A stretch of DNA of 64,000 bases, from the NCBI GenBank assembly GCA_001771815.1, contig MEPU01000013.1, forward strand, positions 434,001 through 498,000, written 5' to 3'. Of this stretch, positions 42,949-51,405 are shown one piece after another; the first letter of the stretch is position 1; each line of letters opens with the position of its first letter. This stretch comes from Bdellovibrionales bacterium RIFCSPHIGHO2_01_FULL_40_29. Lineage in GTDB: Bacteria; Bdellovibrionota; Bdellovibrionia; Bdellovibrionales; Bdellovibrionaceae. The notes below the pieces were generated by a model that did no database searches, was not told the DNA's origin, and saw nothing but the letters and a program-made list of their open reading frames with translations. Position numbers and translations under genes: made by a program.

Positions 42949-43947
42949 CTAACGAAGGTTGCGGATTTCGAAACAATGGTGAATTTTTTGATCGTGAAAA
43001 TCGATAGGAATCGTCTGAGGGGTGATATTTTTGATCTGATATTTTTTTACCAGTTCCGTTGAGATTTTAAAATCTCGTTTATTATTAGAAAAATACAAAA
43101 TGCCATTAGGTTTAAGCAATTTCATGACATTTTCGACCAACAAATCCTGGTCGCGCTCGACTTCAAAGGTGGTATCCATTTTCTTCGAATTCGAGAAAGT
43201 CGGTGGATCCAGAAATATCGTGTCAAAACCACCTCGAAAATCAGGGTGTTCGCTGTAGTCCTTGATGAACTCCAGGGCGTCTTCTTCAAAGAAAAAGTGA
43301 TTTTTAAGATCCAACTTATTCAATTTAAAGTTTTCTTGCGCCCATTCCAAATAGGTTTTCGACATATCGACACTATAGGTGGTGGCTCCACCCATGGCCG
43401 CCATAACAGAAACTGAACCCGTGTAGCAAAACAGGTTTAAAAATTTTTTACCAGATTGTTTTTTTGAAAATTGATAGCGCATGGGGCGGTGATCTAAAAA
43501 TAAACCCGTATCCAAATAATCCCAAAGATTAATGTACAATGGAATTCCATTTTCTTTAACGATAATTTTTCTATTTTCTGTTCCTAGCTTTTGATACTGA
43601 TCGACACCTTTTTGTTGTCGTCGTTGTTTGTAGATAATTTTTGAATCATCCACACCAAAAATATTTTTAAGCGCGTCCATTAGTAGTGGCAGGTGATTTT
43701 TCTCGGCATCAATCAACTGAGATTTGTCATAAACCACTAAAAATTCGTTGTATCGATCCACGATAAATGGAAACTCGGGGATATCGCGATCATAGATGCG
43801 ATAAGCCTGTATTTGGTATTTTTCGGCCCAGGGTTTTAACTTTGAAATATTTTTTTGAATCCTATTTTCAATCATATCGACTATATTATCGTAGACTTCG
43901 CCGTTTTTGTCACTCTCGGTAATAATTACCTGTCCAAAAAATGACAC
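42949..43947 (-). CDS. RlmK-like 23S rRNA guanine methyltransferase
   Basis: A 332-residue class I SAM methyltransferase corresponding to the C-terminal RlmK half of E. coli RlmL (m7G2069 of 23S rRNA). It has the RlmI/K-type N-terminal region (YRIYDRDIPEFPFIVDRYN), the QQKGVDQYQKLG segment, NLFCYTGSVSVMAAMGGA with the SAM motif, VDMSKTYLEWAQ, and the catalytic DPPTFSNSKKM. The THUMP/RlmL half is absent. GTG at 43947 is the longest start; an ATG at 43875 would cut 24 residues. Confidence 0.9.
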   Translation of the reverse strand: MSFFGQVIITESDKNGEVYDNIVDMIENRIQKNISKLKPWAEKYQIQAYRIYDRDIPEFPFIVDRYNEFLVVYDKSQLIDAEKNHLPLLMDALKNIFGVDDSKIIYKQRRQQKGVDQYQKLGTENRKIIVKENGIPLYINLWDYLDTGLFLDHRPMRYQFSKKQSGKKFLNLFCYTGSVSVMAAMGGATTYSVDMSKTYLEWAQENFKLNKLDLKNHFFFEEDALEFIKDYSEHPDFRGGFDTIFLDPPTFSNSKKMDTTFEVERDQDLLVENVMKLLKPNGILYFSNNKRDFKISTELVKKYQIKNITPQTIPIDFHDQKIHHCFEIRNLR

Positions 43948-43999
43948 CTTCTCAGGATTTTTCTATGTGTTAGATATCTCGACAGTCATGGGGGATTTC

Positions 44000-45343
44000 A
44001 TGAACCAATTCAAGCAGCCGTTAGTAACTATATTTGTGATTTTTGCGACAGCGTATGTGTTATCTGTTCTGGGGTGTGCTCCTGCGGGTGGGACGAATTC
44101 AGTTCCGGTTACGCCAACTCAGGCAACGCCGGTAGAGACAATAGAAACCGCTGAATTGCAGCCAATTCCGGTCAGTGATCTGCGAGAATGCACGACAGGT
44201 GAATTCAGAAACCTTGTTAAGTGGAGCCAAGTTTTGGAAACGGCGAATAAAGCCATCGATACATTGGGCGGACAAAGTCAGTGGACGAAAGCTGATAGCA
44301 AAATTTCAGCTGTGGCATTGGTTGCCATACAAAAATGTGACGAAGATCAGTATTATCATCAGTTAAAACCATGTAAGAAAACGACGGTAACAATCATTTC
44401 TCCGGATAAACCAACGGTTCGGGGTTATGATGCCTACACCATCAACCGACGGTGTGAAAAAGTGAATGCGTACTTAATGCATTTTAAAATGCGTCCAGAT
44501 CCGAATGCTGTTCAGCCCGAGCCACCAACAGTGACTCCGGTTCAGCCCATTGAGCCGCCAGTTAGACCGCCAGTTCGGCCACCAGTTGCACCTGTTCAAC
44601 CCATTGACCATGGCAATCCACCGCCTGTGATTTCTGATCCAGGACTAGATTCAGGTAATCAAAACTCAGGACTGCGAGAATGTGGAAATGATGAATTCAC
44701 ACGTTTGAAGTCGTGGAGAGCGTCTTTGGATCAAGCCAATAGAAATATTGCGAAGCAAGGGGCTCCGGCAAATTGGAGATATGAATCTGTTGCCGTTGAT
44801 GCTGCGGCCACCGCAACAAAATCGTGTGAATCGTTAATGACTTATCACCAAACAAATTCGTGTCAGCGCAGAATTGTTGATGAAAAAACAAAGACATCAC
44901 AAATCAAGATCTATAACCGCGAGACTCTTCGTGAACAATGTCAGACAGCGCGTTTGTATCACTATGAATTTACTCAACACTCTGAAAGTTTAATAGTTCC
45001 TAATGCACGCTTAATTTTTGATACGTCTGCGCTTGCGGGTCATACACTAGCGGTAGGAATGATCGATGGTCGCATTGGTGAACAATGCTTCGTCAGTAAT
45101 ATGAGCGATCGTGATGTGACGTATGGCCATGGTCAACAGGCCTTGGTAACAGCGGCACGGGTTTATCCGCCACAAAATTCTGATAATGGTGGTTTGCAGA
45201 TGTTTGTATTTGAAACTGAGCATGGAATTAAAGTGGAATGTTACGGCGTCGAGTATCCAGGTGTAAAAACCAGCAAGTCGGAAGTTGTTCGATTATTGAT
45301 GCAAAAGGGAACTCAAATTCAAATGCGATATGAATTGAACTAA
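44000..45343 (+). CDS. Lipoprotein with an internal four-cysteine duplication
   Basis: A 447-residue protein with a lipobox-like end (SVLGC, C26). Two homologous modules of about 100 residues (61-162 and 225-324) both start LREC and share a W, NxxI, and four cysteines in the same order (C64/C228, C113/C276, C125/C288, C152/C314). Between them is a Pro/Val-rich linker (about 170-212) with repeated PVRPP-type units. A C-terminal domain of about 120 residues follows. Start at 44000 has GGGGGA upstream; the longer frames overlap the divergent rlmK gene. No known family. Confidence 0.75.
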   Translation: MNQFKQPLVTIFVIFATAYVLSVLGCAPAGGTNSVPVTPTQATPVETIETAELQPIPVSDLRECTTGEFRNLVKWSQVLETANKAIDTLGGQSQWTKADSKISAVALVAIQKCDEDQYYHQLKPCKKTTVTIISPDKPTVRGYDAYTINRRCEKVNAYLMHFKMRPDPNAVQPEPPTVTPVQPIEPPVRPPVRPPVAPVQPIDHGNPPPVISDPGLDSGNQNSGLRECGNDEFTRLKSWRASLDQANRNIAKQGAPANWRYESVAVDAAATATKSCESLMTYHQTNSCQRRIVDEKTKTSQIKIYNRETLREQCQTARLYHYEFTQHSESLIVPNARLIFDTSALAGHTLAVGMIDGRIGEQCFVSNMSDRDVTYGHGQQALVTAARVYPPQNSDNGGLQMFVFETEHGIKVECYGVEYPGVKTSKSEVVRLLMQKGTQIQMRYELN

Positions 45344-45346
45344 CTT

Positions 45347-46210
45347 TTAGTGCAGAGCCTTCACGATGGCCCGGAAATATTCGGGCATTTCGTGGCGGGG
45401 ATACCAGGCCAAGGCCACTTTAAAATCATAAAAATAATCTGAAGCCAGCTTGATCAGCTGGTTTTTTTTTACCAAAGGTTCAGCAAACTGTTCCGATAAA
45501 ACGGAATAACCAACTCCGGCTATCACCATAGAAGCCAACGCGTCGGTATTGTTGGCGTAGTGGCGTTCGGTTCGGGCCTTTGCTTTGAGTTTATACTTTT
45601 CGAGTAAATTGAATGTCATGGGATCTTTTGAATCAAAATCGACGATTGTTTCATTCTGAAGAATGTCAGAAAGTAATCGCCTCTTCCATGAGGCAGGACC
45701 ATAAAGACAGTATCTTTCGGCCCGTAAAATTTTAGAATCCATTTCGCGGGTCACGTGATGGAGCTCGAGAAGCGCCAAATCACAGTCACCAGTTTTCAAT
45801 TTATCAGTGTTGCTGTCAACATCAGATAAGTCATATCTGAAACGAAGAAGGGGATAATCTTTAAGAATCGGATTTAAGATGGGAATGACCCGAGATCGCA
45901 AAACACTTGATGGTCCACAGATGCTAACTTCGATGATGCTGTCTTTTGCTGCCCTTTGAATCTTTGAAAGGGCCATTCCCTCAATATCTAAACTGCTTTT
46001 TACAAATTGCAGAAGGGCTTCACCCTCTGTCGTGAGTTTCATGCCTTTACGAGATCGTATAAAAAGAGTTGTTTTCAACTGTTTTTCTAGCGACCTAATA
46101 CGTTGAGTGACCCCGGTCTGAGTCAATCCCAAAATTTTTGAAGCGTCTTGGACTGTTCCCTTGCGAACAACAGCCCAAAACGCTTCTAGGGTGGGGCTTA
46201 GTAAACTCAT
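45347..46210 (-). CDS. LysR-family transcriptional regulator
   Basis: A 287-residue LysR regulator. The N-terminal helix-turn-helix (about 3-62, with AFWAVVRKGTVQDASKILGLTQTGVTQRIRSLEKQLKTTLFIR) is standard, and the rest is the periplasmic-binding-like effector domain with the VSICGPSSVLRSRVIPIL opening strand. The effector and targets cannot be told. It is divergent from the secreted protein at 46350, and the palindromes between the two are plausible operators. Its stop is 3 bp from the upstream lipoprotein gene. Confidence 0.9.
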   Translation of the reverse strand: MSLLSPTLEAFWAVVRKGTVQDASKILGLTQTGVTQRIRSLEKQLKTTLFIRSRKGMKLTTEGEALLQFVKSSLDIEGMALSKIQRAAKDSIIEVSICGPSSVLRSRVIPILNPILKDYPLLRFRYDLSDVDSNTDKLKTGDCDLALLELHHVTREMDSKILRAERYCLYGPASWKRRLLSDILQNETIVDFDSKDPMTFNLLEKYKLKAKARTERHYANNTDALASMVIAGVGYSVLSEQFAEPLVKKNQLIKLASDYFYDFKVALAWYPRHEMPEYFRAIVKALH

Positions 46211-46287
46211 TTGTAGTCATAGATTAATGCTAATTATGAATTATACAACTATTACTTTTTTTTCTAGATTCCGTGCAACAGAGTTAC

Positions 46288-46304
46288 CCACACATGTCGT
46301 GTGG
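46288..46304. promoter_or_regulatory. CCACAC/GTGTGG palindrome
   Basis: CCACAC (46288-46293) and GTGTGG (46299-46304) flank a 5-nt centre. It lies about 45 bp before the ATG at 46350 and shares its CACAC/GTGTG core with a second palindrome at 46325-46336. An AT-rich stretch (possible -10 region) lies between the two, suggesting a paired operator. Confidence 0.45.
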
Positions 46305-46324
46305 AAAACTTTTTAAAATAAAAT

Positions 46325-46336
46325 GCACACGTGTGC
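46325..46336. promoter_or_regulatory. Perfect GCACACGTGTGC palindrome
   Basis: A perfect 12-bp palindrome directly before the GAGGAG Shine-Dalgarno (46337-46342) of the gene at 46350. Together with the repeat at 46288-46304 it could bind a dimeric regulator, perhaps the neighbouring LysR protein, or form a small RNA hairpin near the ribosome site. Confidence 0.5.
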
Positions 46337-46349
46337 GAGGAGAAGAAAA

Positions 46350-46760
46350 ATGAAAAAAATGTTCGTCATAAAAACGGTGATCGTGTTGCTGATAGCACAA
46401 AATGCGTTATCTGCACTTGGCCCTGTGGATAAAAATCCGGAAAACCCCACATTCACGTGCCAAGCACAGAATGGGGATCAGCTTTCCATTTCAAATAGCT
46501 ACGGAAATGCTGCTGAAGTAAAGCTGACAAAATCTGGCGAATTGAAAATCTACAAAACGGGTTACACTTCCACGGCATCTCTGAATTATGCAAAATACGC
46601 CTATGCATTTTTTCAACCCAATTTTGTAGAAGTTGCTAGTCACAGTTCTGTTGGGCGAGGCTGTGGTAGAGGTTCATGCGACGGTGGATTTTTAAATCAG
46701 AAAATGATCTTTGCTGATGTGAAAATTGGCGACTATGAAAATACTTTTAATTGCAATTAG
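46350..46760 (+). CDS. Small secreted protein of unknown function
   Basis: A 136-residue protein with a signal peptide (1-21, ending NALSALG). The mature domain has four cysteines, two of them in a GCGRGSCDGG cluster near residues 103-112. The ATG at 46350 has a GAGGAGA Shine-Dalgarno 6 nt upstream. It overlaps the diheme cytochrome gene by 26 bp, so the two are probably made together. No family was recognised. Confidence 0.7.
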   Translation: MKKMFVIKTVIVLLIAQNALSALGPVDKNPENPTFTCQAQNGDQLSISNSYGNAAEVKLTKSGELKIYKTGYTSTASLNYAKYAYAFFQPNFVEVASHSSVGRGCGRGSCDGGFLNQKMIFADVKIGDYENTFNCN

Positions 46761-47454
46761 TGCGGTGACCGCTTTCTTTCTTGGGAAAGAGGCGGTTAAC
46801 GTTTTTAAATCGCCAGTGTTGTTTCAATCGCTTGAATCAAAGACTGTAACTGGCGAAGCGGTATATAATAAAATTAAATGGTTTTCCGATTCAGATAAAG
46901 ATATTTGGATGATGAGTCAAAGCCATAACGGCCCACAATTTCCAGAGGAGAAATGGGACAGATTGGCGATAATCGTTGATAAGAAATATAAGACCGCTCA
47001 GTTTCTACAACTGAAGCCAGGTCCATTGCAGTGGACCGAGGACTTAGTTTCGCAACAAGTGCCTTATCGAGTATCATGTTTTATGTGTCATGCAAATGGA
47101 CCCAGAGCCATACGCCCAACGGGTAGTAGCCTATTTGCGGAAGCCAAAATTCTGCTATGGAATTTTAAAATAAAATCCTATGGCAGATTAAAAGAACACC
47201 CAAGCCATTTAAAATTGGATGCTGATTTGAATATGCCATTCCGACATCGAACAGAAATAGACAACGATACTCTTCAAGTAAAAGTTTGTGTCTATTGTCA
47301 CAAGGAATCAGGTTTTGCGGCTCGTGGTACGTTGACCAGACAGAATGCGGTCACAATTCAATTCTTAGTGGAAAGTGGAATTATGCCGCCATTTGGAATT
47401 CCAATTTCTGTGGGTGAGAAAAAAGAAATACAAAGGTTTATCAGAGGTTTTTAA
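46735..47454 (+). CDS. Putative diheme c-type cytochrome
   Basis: A 239-residue protein with an N-terminal hydrophobic signal or anchor (2-17) and two CxxCH heme-binding motifs, CFMCH (115-119) and CVYCH (185-189). A MPPFG segment near residue 219 offers a possible axial methionine. It would act in periplasmic electron transfer. The ATG at 46735 lies inside the upstream gene; a TTG three codons earlier is less likely. No standard cytochrome family is clear beyond the two motifs. Confidence 0.8.
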   Translation: MKILLIAISAVTAFFLGKEAVNVFKSPVLFQSLESKTVTGEAVYNKIKWFSDSDKDIWMMSQSHNGPQFPEEKWDRLAIIVDKKYKTAQFLQLKPGPLQWTEDLVSQQVPYRVSCFMCHANGPRAIRPTGSSLFAEAKILLWNFKIKSYGRLKEHPSHLKLDADLNMPFRHRTEIDNDTLQVKVCVYCHKESGFAARGTLTRQNAVTIQFLVESGIMPPFGIPISVGEKKEIQRFIRGF

Positions 47455-47602
47455 GCCGTTCGCGTTCATGGCTATAAGCCTTCATTCTGTTCACTGCTGC
47501 ATTTTTTACCTGTCAAAAATCCTGACATCTATGAGTTTTTGATTAATTAAACTAAACTCAGTCCGGTATCAAATATTTAACAAAATCAAACAAGGAGTTT
47601 TT

Positions 47603-47953
47603 ATGAAAGTGATTTTAGCGGTTTTAGTTTTGATAGCATCGGTGTCTTCTTTTGCGCAAATGACAGTTTTTTCTAATCAAGATGCATTGAAGTTAGTGAT
47701 GACTGATGATTCAATTTTAGAAGCCGTTTATGCCCAATCAGGAACTAACAATTTGATGGGATTAAGTGTTCTTAATTCTGATTTTAATGCTTTTGAGGTT
47801 GAGATCAATACTAACATTGAAGACAAAGATTGCCGCACCAGTGTGTTGGTTGAAGCAGAATTAGTACATGCTCGGATACCAGGTGGCGGCCAAATCACTG
47901 CAAACAAATTAGTTGCAAAGAAAATTTTTAAATCAATTTGTGAAGGTACTTAG
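47603..47953 (+). CDS. Small secreted protein of unknown function
   Basis: A 116-residue protein with a signal peptide (1-19, ending SSFAQ) and a beta-rich mature domain containing two cysteines (in KDCRTS and SICEGT) that could form a disulfide. A CAAGGAG Shine-Dalgarno is present. It is preceded by a 148-bp spacer without other features and converges on the nitroreductase gene with 4 bp between stops. Function unknown. Confidence 0.7.
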   Translation: MKVILAVLVLIASVSSFAQMTVFSNQDALKLVMTDDSILEAVYAQSGTNNLMGLSVLNSDFNAFEVEINTNIEDKDCRTSVLVEAELVHARIPGGGQITANKLVAKKIFKSICEGT

Positions 47954-47957
47954 TACC

Positions 47958-48608
47958 TCATCGATACTGGATAACATCGCTCGAATCAAAGCGCACTTTT
48001 TTTAGAGTTTGGTATTTATCATCCGCGGCGCGATAGCCAGCAGCTATCGCCGCAACAGTTTTGTAACCAGTTCCAGTTAATCCCAGCACTTTATCGTAAG
48101 CAATGGGATCAAGTCCTTCCATCGGAAGAGTATCAATCTCCATTAGTGCGGCTGTTGTGAGAAAGCTACCCATTGCAATATAGGTTTGTCTTTGAGCCCA
48201 AGTAGAAACAGATTCTGAGCGAGGCCCCGTCACTAAATCACCCATCATCATTTTTTTAAATCCAGCTAAAGTCGCCGGATCCAATCCGCGAGTTGTTGCC
48301 ATGGTGTGGATAAATTTATCAATATGGTTTTCATCCATTTTCTCTTTGTATGTGAGAACCACAAAATGAGACGCATCAGTAACTGGAGTTTGACCCCAAG
48401 ACAAAGGGAGGAGCTGTTTGCGAATCTCGGGATCTTGAATGACTAAAAATTTCCACGGTTGTAATCCATAAGACGAAGCCGCCAAGCGAAGCGATTCGGA
48501 TAGGACATTCCAATCTTGTTCACGAATTTTTTTAGAGGGATCGAATGTTTTGCAGGCATAGCGCCAGTTGAGATGTTCGTGAATAACTTGATTATCGACT
48601 CGATTCAT
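47958..48608 (-). CDS. NAD(P)H nitroreductase (NfsB-like)
   Basis: A 216-residue nitroreductase-family flavoenzyme. The opening WRYACKTFDPSKKI (about 15-28) and the RLAASSYGLQPWKFLVI segment (about 41-57) with the FMN-contacting serines and Gln are typical of the NfsB group, as is the central MAMGS-like (YIAMGSFLTTAALMEID) helix and late GYRAADD. It probably reduces quinones, nitro compounds or flavins in the cytoplasm. A GAGGAG Shine-Dalgarno precedes the ATG. It is unrelated in detail to the nitroreductase at 275. Confidence 0.9.
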   Translation of the reverse strand: MNRVDNQVIHEHLNWRYACKTFDPSKKIREQDWNVLSESLRLAASSYGLQPWKFLVIQDPEIRKQLLPLSWGQTPVTDASHFVVLTYKEKMDENHIDKFIHTMATTRGLDPATLAGFKKMMMGDLVTGPRSESVSTWAQRQTYIAMGSFLTTAALMEIDTLPMEGLDPIAYDKVLGLTGTGYKTVAAIAAGYRAADDKYQTLKKVRFDSSDVIQYR

Positions 48609-48653
48609 TTTGTGTTCTCCTCATAATTAATGACTACAGAGCCACCTTAAATG

Positions 48654-48681
48654 AAAAAGAGGTGGGAAACCACCTCTTTTT
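48654..48681 (-). terminator. Terminator of the FN3-like protein gene
   Basis: AAAAAGAGGTGG and CCACCTCTTTTT form a perfect 12-bp stem with a GAAA tetraloop. On the minus strand it lies just after the gene ending at 48714 and is followed by A/T-rich sequence from its own arm. Its symmetry allows action on both strands. Confidence 0.85.
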
Positions 48682-48713
48682 GTAACTGCTATTGTGACAA
48701 TAAAGAAAATCTA

Positions 48714-49238
48714 TTACTTGGCATCAAATGCGGAGCTAACGAAGTTTGATTTATTATGCATCGAAAGATTATTATCCTTCACAGAAGCAACACGCCAGTA
48801 ATAACGAGTATTGGCTTCGGCTGTTGCAAAATCTGCTGAGTTTCCTTTTGTGAAGTGATTATTCAAGACCAACCATTTGAAATTAGGATCTGTTGCCACT
48901 TGCAAGTGATAGTGAGTTGCGCCTGGAATTTCGCTCCACTCTAATTTCACAGAACCCGAAGTCACTTTCGCTAAAAACTTGGGTGACAATAGCTTTGTCG
49001 TTTTTGGAGCAAGACCAACTTCAGCTTGGCGGGATTTATGCTCTGGAAATAAAGAATTCATCTTTGCAGTTAAATCTCCGTGACCACCACCATGTGATTC
49101 TGCAGCAGCATGTCCGCAATTTTCGGTTTGTCCTGCAGTGCAGGCAGCAGGTTCTGTTTTATGTTGTTCCTCAGCAATTGTTTTAAATGTCAGGCTTAAT
49201 GCTAAAATAAATACAACCAATGCGAAAACTAGCTTCAT
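48714..49238 (-). CDS. Secreted protein with FN3-like domain
   Basis: A 174-residue protein with a signal peptide (1-22, ending KTIAEE) and a short His/Gly-rich stretch (about 43-55, with SHGGGHGD) that may bind metal. Residues about 85-170 look like one fibronectin type III-type domain: VKLEWSEIPGATHYHLQVA, then RYYWRVASV. Two early cysteines may form a disulfide. An AGGAGC Shine-Dalgarno precedes the ATG, and the gene is ended by the terminator at 48654-48681. Role unknown, perhaps adhesion or envelope structure. Confidence 0.75.
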   Translation of the reverse strand: MKLVFALVVFILALSLTFKTIAEEQHKTEPAACTAGQTENCGHAAAESHGGGHGDLTAKMNSLFPEHKSRQAEVGLAPKTTKLLSPKFLAKVTSGSVKLEWSEIPGATHYHLQVATDPNFKWLVLNNHFTKGNSADFATAEANTRYYWRVASVKDNNLSMHNKSNFVSSAFDAK

Positions 49239-49308
49239 AAAAGCTCCTTTAAATTCAGTGAGTTATAACCTAATTCGCAGAATAAAAATTATCAAGAAAA
49301 GATCTTCA

Positions 49309-49337
49309 TTCTTGGGTTGTGAATCATGAACTATTTT
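49309..49337 (+). promoter_or_regulatory. Possible rnpB promoter
   Basis: TTCTTG (49309-49314) and TATTTT (49332-49337) are 17 bp apart; the predicted transcription start near 49344 is about 10 nt before the RNase P RNA. The boxes are imperfect. Confidence 0.4.
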
Positions 49338-49353
49338 GCTACAAGTTTTAGCA

Positions 49354-49776
49354 GGGTTTTACGGGTAATCGCTGCTAGACGTAGAAATACGTTTAGGAGA
49401 GGAAAGTCCGAGCTTCAAAGAGCAGCACATGGGGTAACTCCCCTCGGCCGTAAGGTTAGGAACAGTGGAACAGAAAGAATATCCAAGGCTATGAGCCTGA
49501 TTTCGGGAACGGGAGAAATCAGGGGAGTCGGTGGAGTGAAAACAGCCAAACTCTGTGCGAAGCAAGATCAAATAGGGAAGCGCAATCGCTGAAAGTTTTC
49601 GAAAGATGATTTCCAGAGATTTAACGGCGGCTCGCCGAAGACTTCCGGGTCAGATCGCTTGAGCGTTTAAGTAATTAAACGCCTAGAGGAATGATTACCA
49701 ACTTACCAAAGGAATGTGGGAACAATGGTAAGTAACAGAACTCGGCTTACAGTAAAACCCTCCCATCTTTTTTTTT
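49354..49776 (+). ncRNA. rnpB: RNase P RNA, with terminator
   Basis: The catalytic RNA of RNase P, which trims the 5' ends of tRNA precursors. The universal GAGGAAAGTCCG core is at about 49398-49409, AACAGAAAG and CAAATAGGG follow, and the AACAGAACTCGGCTTA element lies near the 3' end (about 49734-49750). The two ends pair: GGGTTTTAC (49354-49362) with GTAAAACCC (49752-49760), forming helix P1. A run of T (49768-49776) closes the transcript. Overall order fits a bacterial type A RNA. An 88-codon frame over this region is not a gene. Confidence 0.95.
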
Positions 49777-49781
49777 GAAAT

Positions 49782-49812
49782 GTTAAGGGCAGAATTTTAA
49801 TCTGTCCTTAAC
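49782..49812 (+). other. Hairpin downstream of rnpB
   Basis: GTTAAGGGCAGA and TCTGTCCTTAAC form a 12-bp stem with one G-U pair and a 7-nt loop. It lies just after the rnpB terminator and before the lipoprotein gene at 49922; AAATTTT follows, so it may be a backup terminator. The remaining 110 bp before that gene shows nothing recognisable. Confidence 0.5.
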
Positions 49813-49921
49813 AAATTTTAAGACCTTGATCCTGTGTCATGGTTCGCGACTTGTACGCCACTGAATCGCTATTAGACTGATAACTGCAAAAAAAATTAAT
49901 AGAACCATTGGAGGGTCTTTA

Positions 49922-51316
49922 ATGAAGAAGTTATTTATATTAACTGGCGTCATTCTTATGTCTGCAACGTTGATTCGTTGTACAAAAAGCGATGATGCAT
50001 CTGGAAGCGAGCGTTTAACAACAGCTGGAAAAATGAATGCCGGTCTTGAGGGCGCTGTTGAAACAATTCAAAGCTTAGGTGCAGAGATGGGCACAGGTAC
50101 ATTCTTTGTTCCCATGTCAAAAAGTTCGGGACCAAGCACTTTGTCAGCCGCAACTAAATGTACAGAACATGCTGAACCAGGTGAAGACGGCAGCAACGGA
50201 CAACCACTGGATGGCACTGTGACCGATGCTGAACGAATCAGTCAGTCAGATGCAGCCTATGCGATTCAAAAACTGTATTGCACACTAGCTGCGGATACCA
50301 GCAGCCCGGAATCTGTTTCAGGTGCAGTGAAGCAATTTAAAACAGTTATTTGCGCTGTCGAACGCACAATAGGAACATTGGCATTTGATGGCGTACCCGT
50401 TGCCATGACTGGAATCACTTTGGATACAAATTGCGCTACCGCAGAACAAATTTTTGATATGAGCGGTGGAGCTTCATCAACATCGGCTACGATTACAGTG
50501 ACAGGTGGATTTACAGTCACTTCATCTTTAAATCCAACTTTTTCTGAAATTCCTGGGAATACTCATTACACACATGGTGTAAAAATCGAGAGTACATCAG
50601 ATCCAGCAGAATTGAAATACATCGTGGTTGCGAAATTTGATTCTTCTGTTGAAGGTGATCCAACAGACAGTGGTGATTTTGAATTTGCAACTTTGGGCAC
50701 AGGCACGATGATGCAAGGAACAGCGATTGATTATACCGCTGGAAAAATTTATGGAACGGGTGCGACGAAGCACTTGTGGTATGAGTCGCGCACCAACCGT
50801 GTTAAGGCGAGCCTTGGTGATACAACTTGCAAACCTGGCGAAGCGTCAAGCTCGTGTGGTTTTGCTCGTCATATTCGTTTAAGCACTGATATTGCTTTTT
50901 CAAGTGGTGACATCAGTGATGTGAGCAACATGTACGCTATTATTTCTGATGGCGGCGATGCAACGGGTTCGGGTCAAACAGATCAAGCCAATGTGATCTC
51001 TGTAACTGGAGCACTTTCAACTGGTTTAACAGGTCAGTTGTGGCAATCAGGCGCGGGAATTTCACCAACAGAGTTGGGTGGAGCAGATGCTTTATCTGAT
51101 TTAACGGCTGCAACGACTACATGTTTACCAACATCTGGAGCGGCAGTAACAACAACGTGTCCTGGAATGCCTGCGGTATTACAGCCTACAGGTCCGATCA
51201 AAACATTTATGCTTCCAGCGAACTCATCAACATGGTTGGCCAACGCTTCAACAAAAGGTGGACTTGGTTTTACTGGTGCTGTGACGATAGGTGACGAACA
51301 ATTCGTATCGCCGTAG
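49922..51316 (+). CDS. Secreted protein of unknown function, possible lipoprotein
   Basis: A 464-residue protein with a hydrophobic signal (1-19). The cysteine at C20 follows LIR, so the lipobox is atypical (Arg before the cysteine). The mature part is rich in Ser, Thr, Gly and Ala, with eight or so further cysteines, and is probably beta-rich (TATITVTGGFTVTSSL and later). No repeats or known domain were recognised. GGAGG lies before the ATG. It is monocistronic, closed by a terminator. Confidence 0.7.
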   Translation: MKKLFILTGVILMSATLIRCTKSDDASGSERLTTAGKMNAGLEGAVETIQSLGAEMGTGTFFVPMSKSSGPSTLSAATKCTEHAEPGEDGSNGQPLDGTVTDAERISQSDAAYAIQKLYCTLAADTSSPESVSGAVKQFKTVICAVERTIGTLAFDGVPVAMTGITLDTNCATAEQIFDMSGGASSTSATITVTGGFTVTSSLNPTFSEIPGNTHYTHGVKIESTSDPAELKYIVVAKFDSSVEGDPTDSGDFEFATLGTGTMMQGTAIDYTAGKIYGTGATKHLWYESRTNRVKASLGDTTCKPGEASSSCGFARHIRLSTDIAFSSGDISDVSNMYAIISDGGDATGSGQTDQANVISVTGALSTGLTGQLWQSGAGISPTELGGADALSDLTAATTTCLPTSGAAVTTTCPGMPAVLQPTGPIKTFMLPANSSTWLANASTKGGLGFTGAVTIGDEQFVSP

Positions 51317-51343
51317 TTTTTGTTAACGAGTCATGTTATTTTG

Positions 51344-51382
51344 AAAAAGAGAATTCTAGAAATAGAGTTCTCTTTTTTTTTT
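51344..51382 (+). terminator. Rho-independent terminator
   Basis: AAAGAGAA and TTCTCTTT, extended by TCT/AGA across one G-T pair, form a stem with a 6-nt loop, followed by a run of ten T. It ends the transcript of the gene at 49922-51316. Confidence 0.85.
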
Positions 51383-51405
51383 AACTTATTAGAAGAGGAG
51401 TTAAG

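Noticed and set aside
43907-43999. Longer start of the duplicated-module lipoprotein
   Set aside because: It overlaps the divergent rlmK gene and would bury the signal peptide; a Shine-Dalgarno supports 44000.
49326-49592. 88-codon open frame over the RNase P RNA region
   Set aside because: It coincides with the conserved 5' half of rnpB, and its composition is explained by RNA structure; other frames there are equally accidental.
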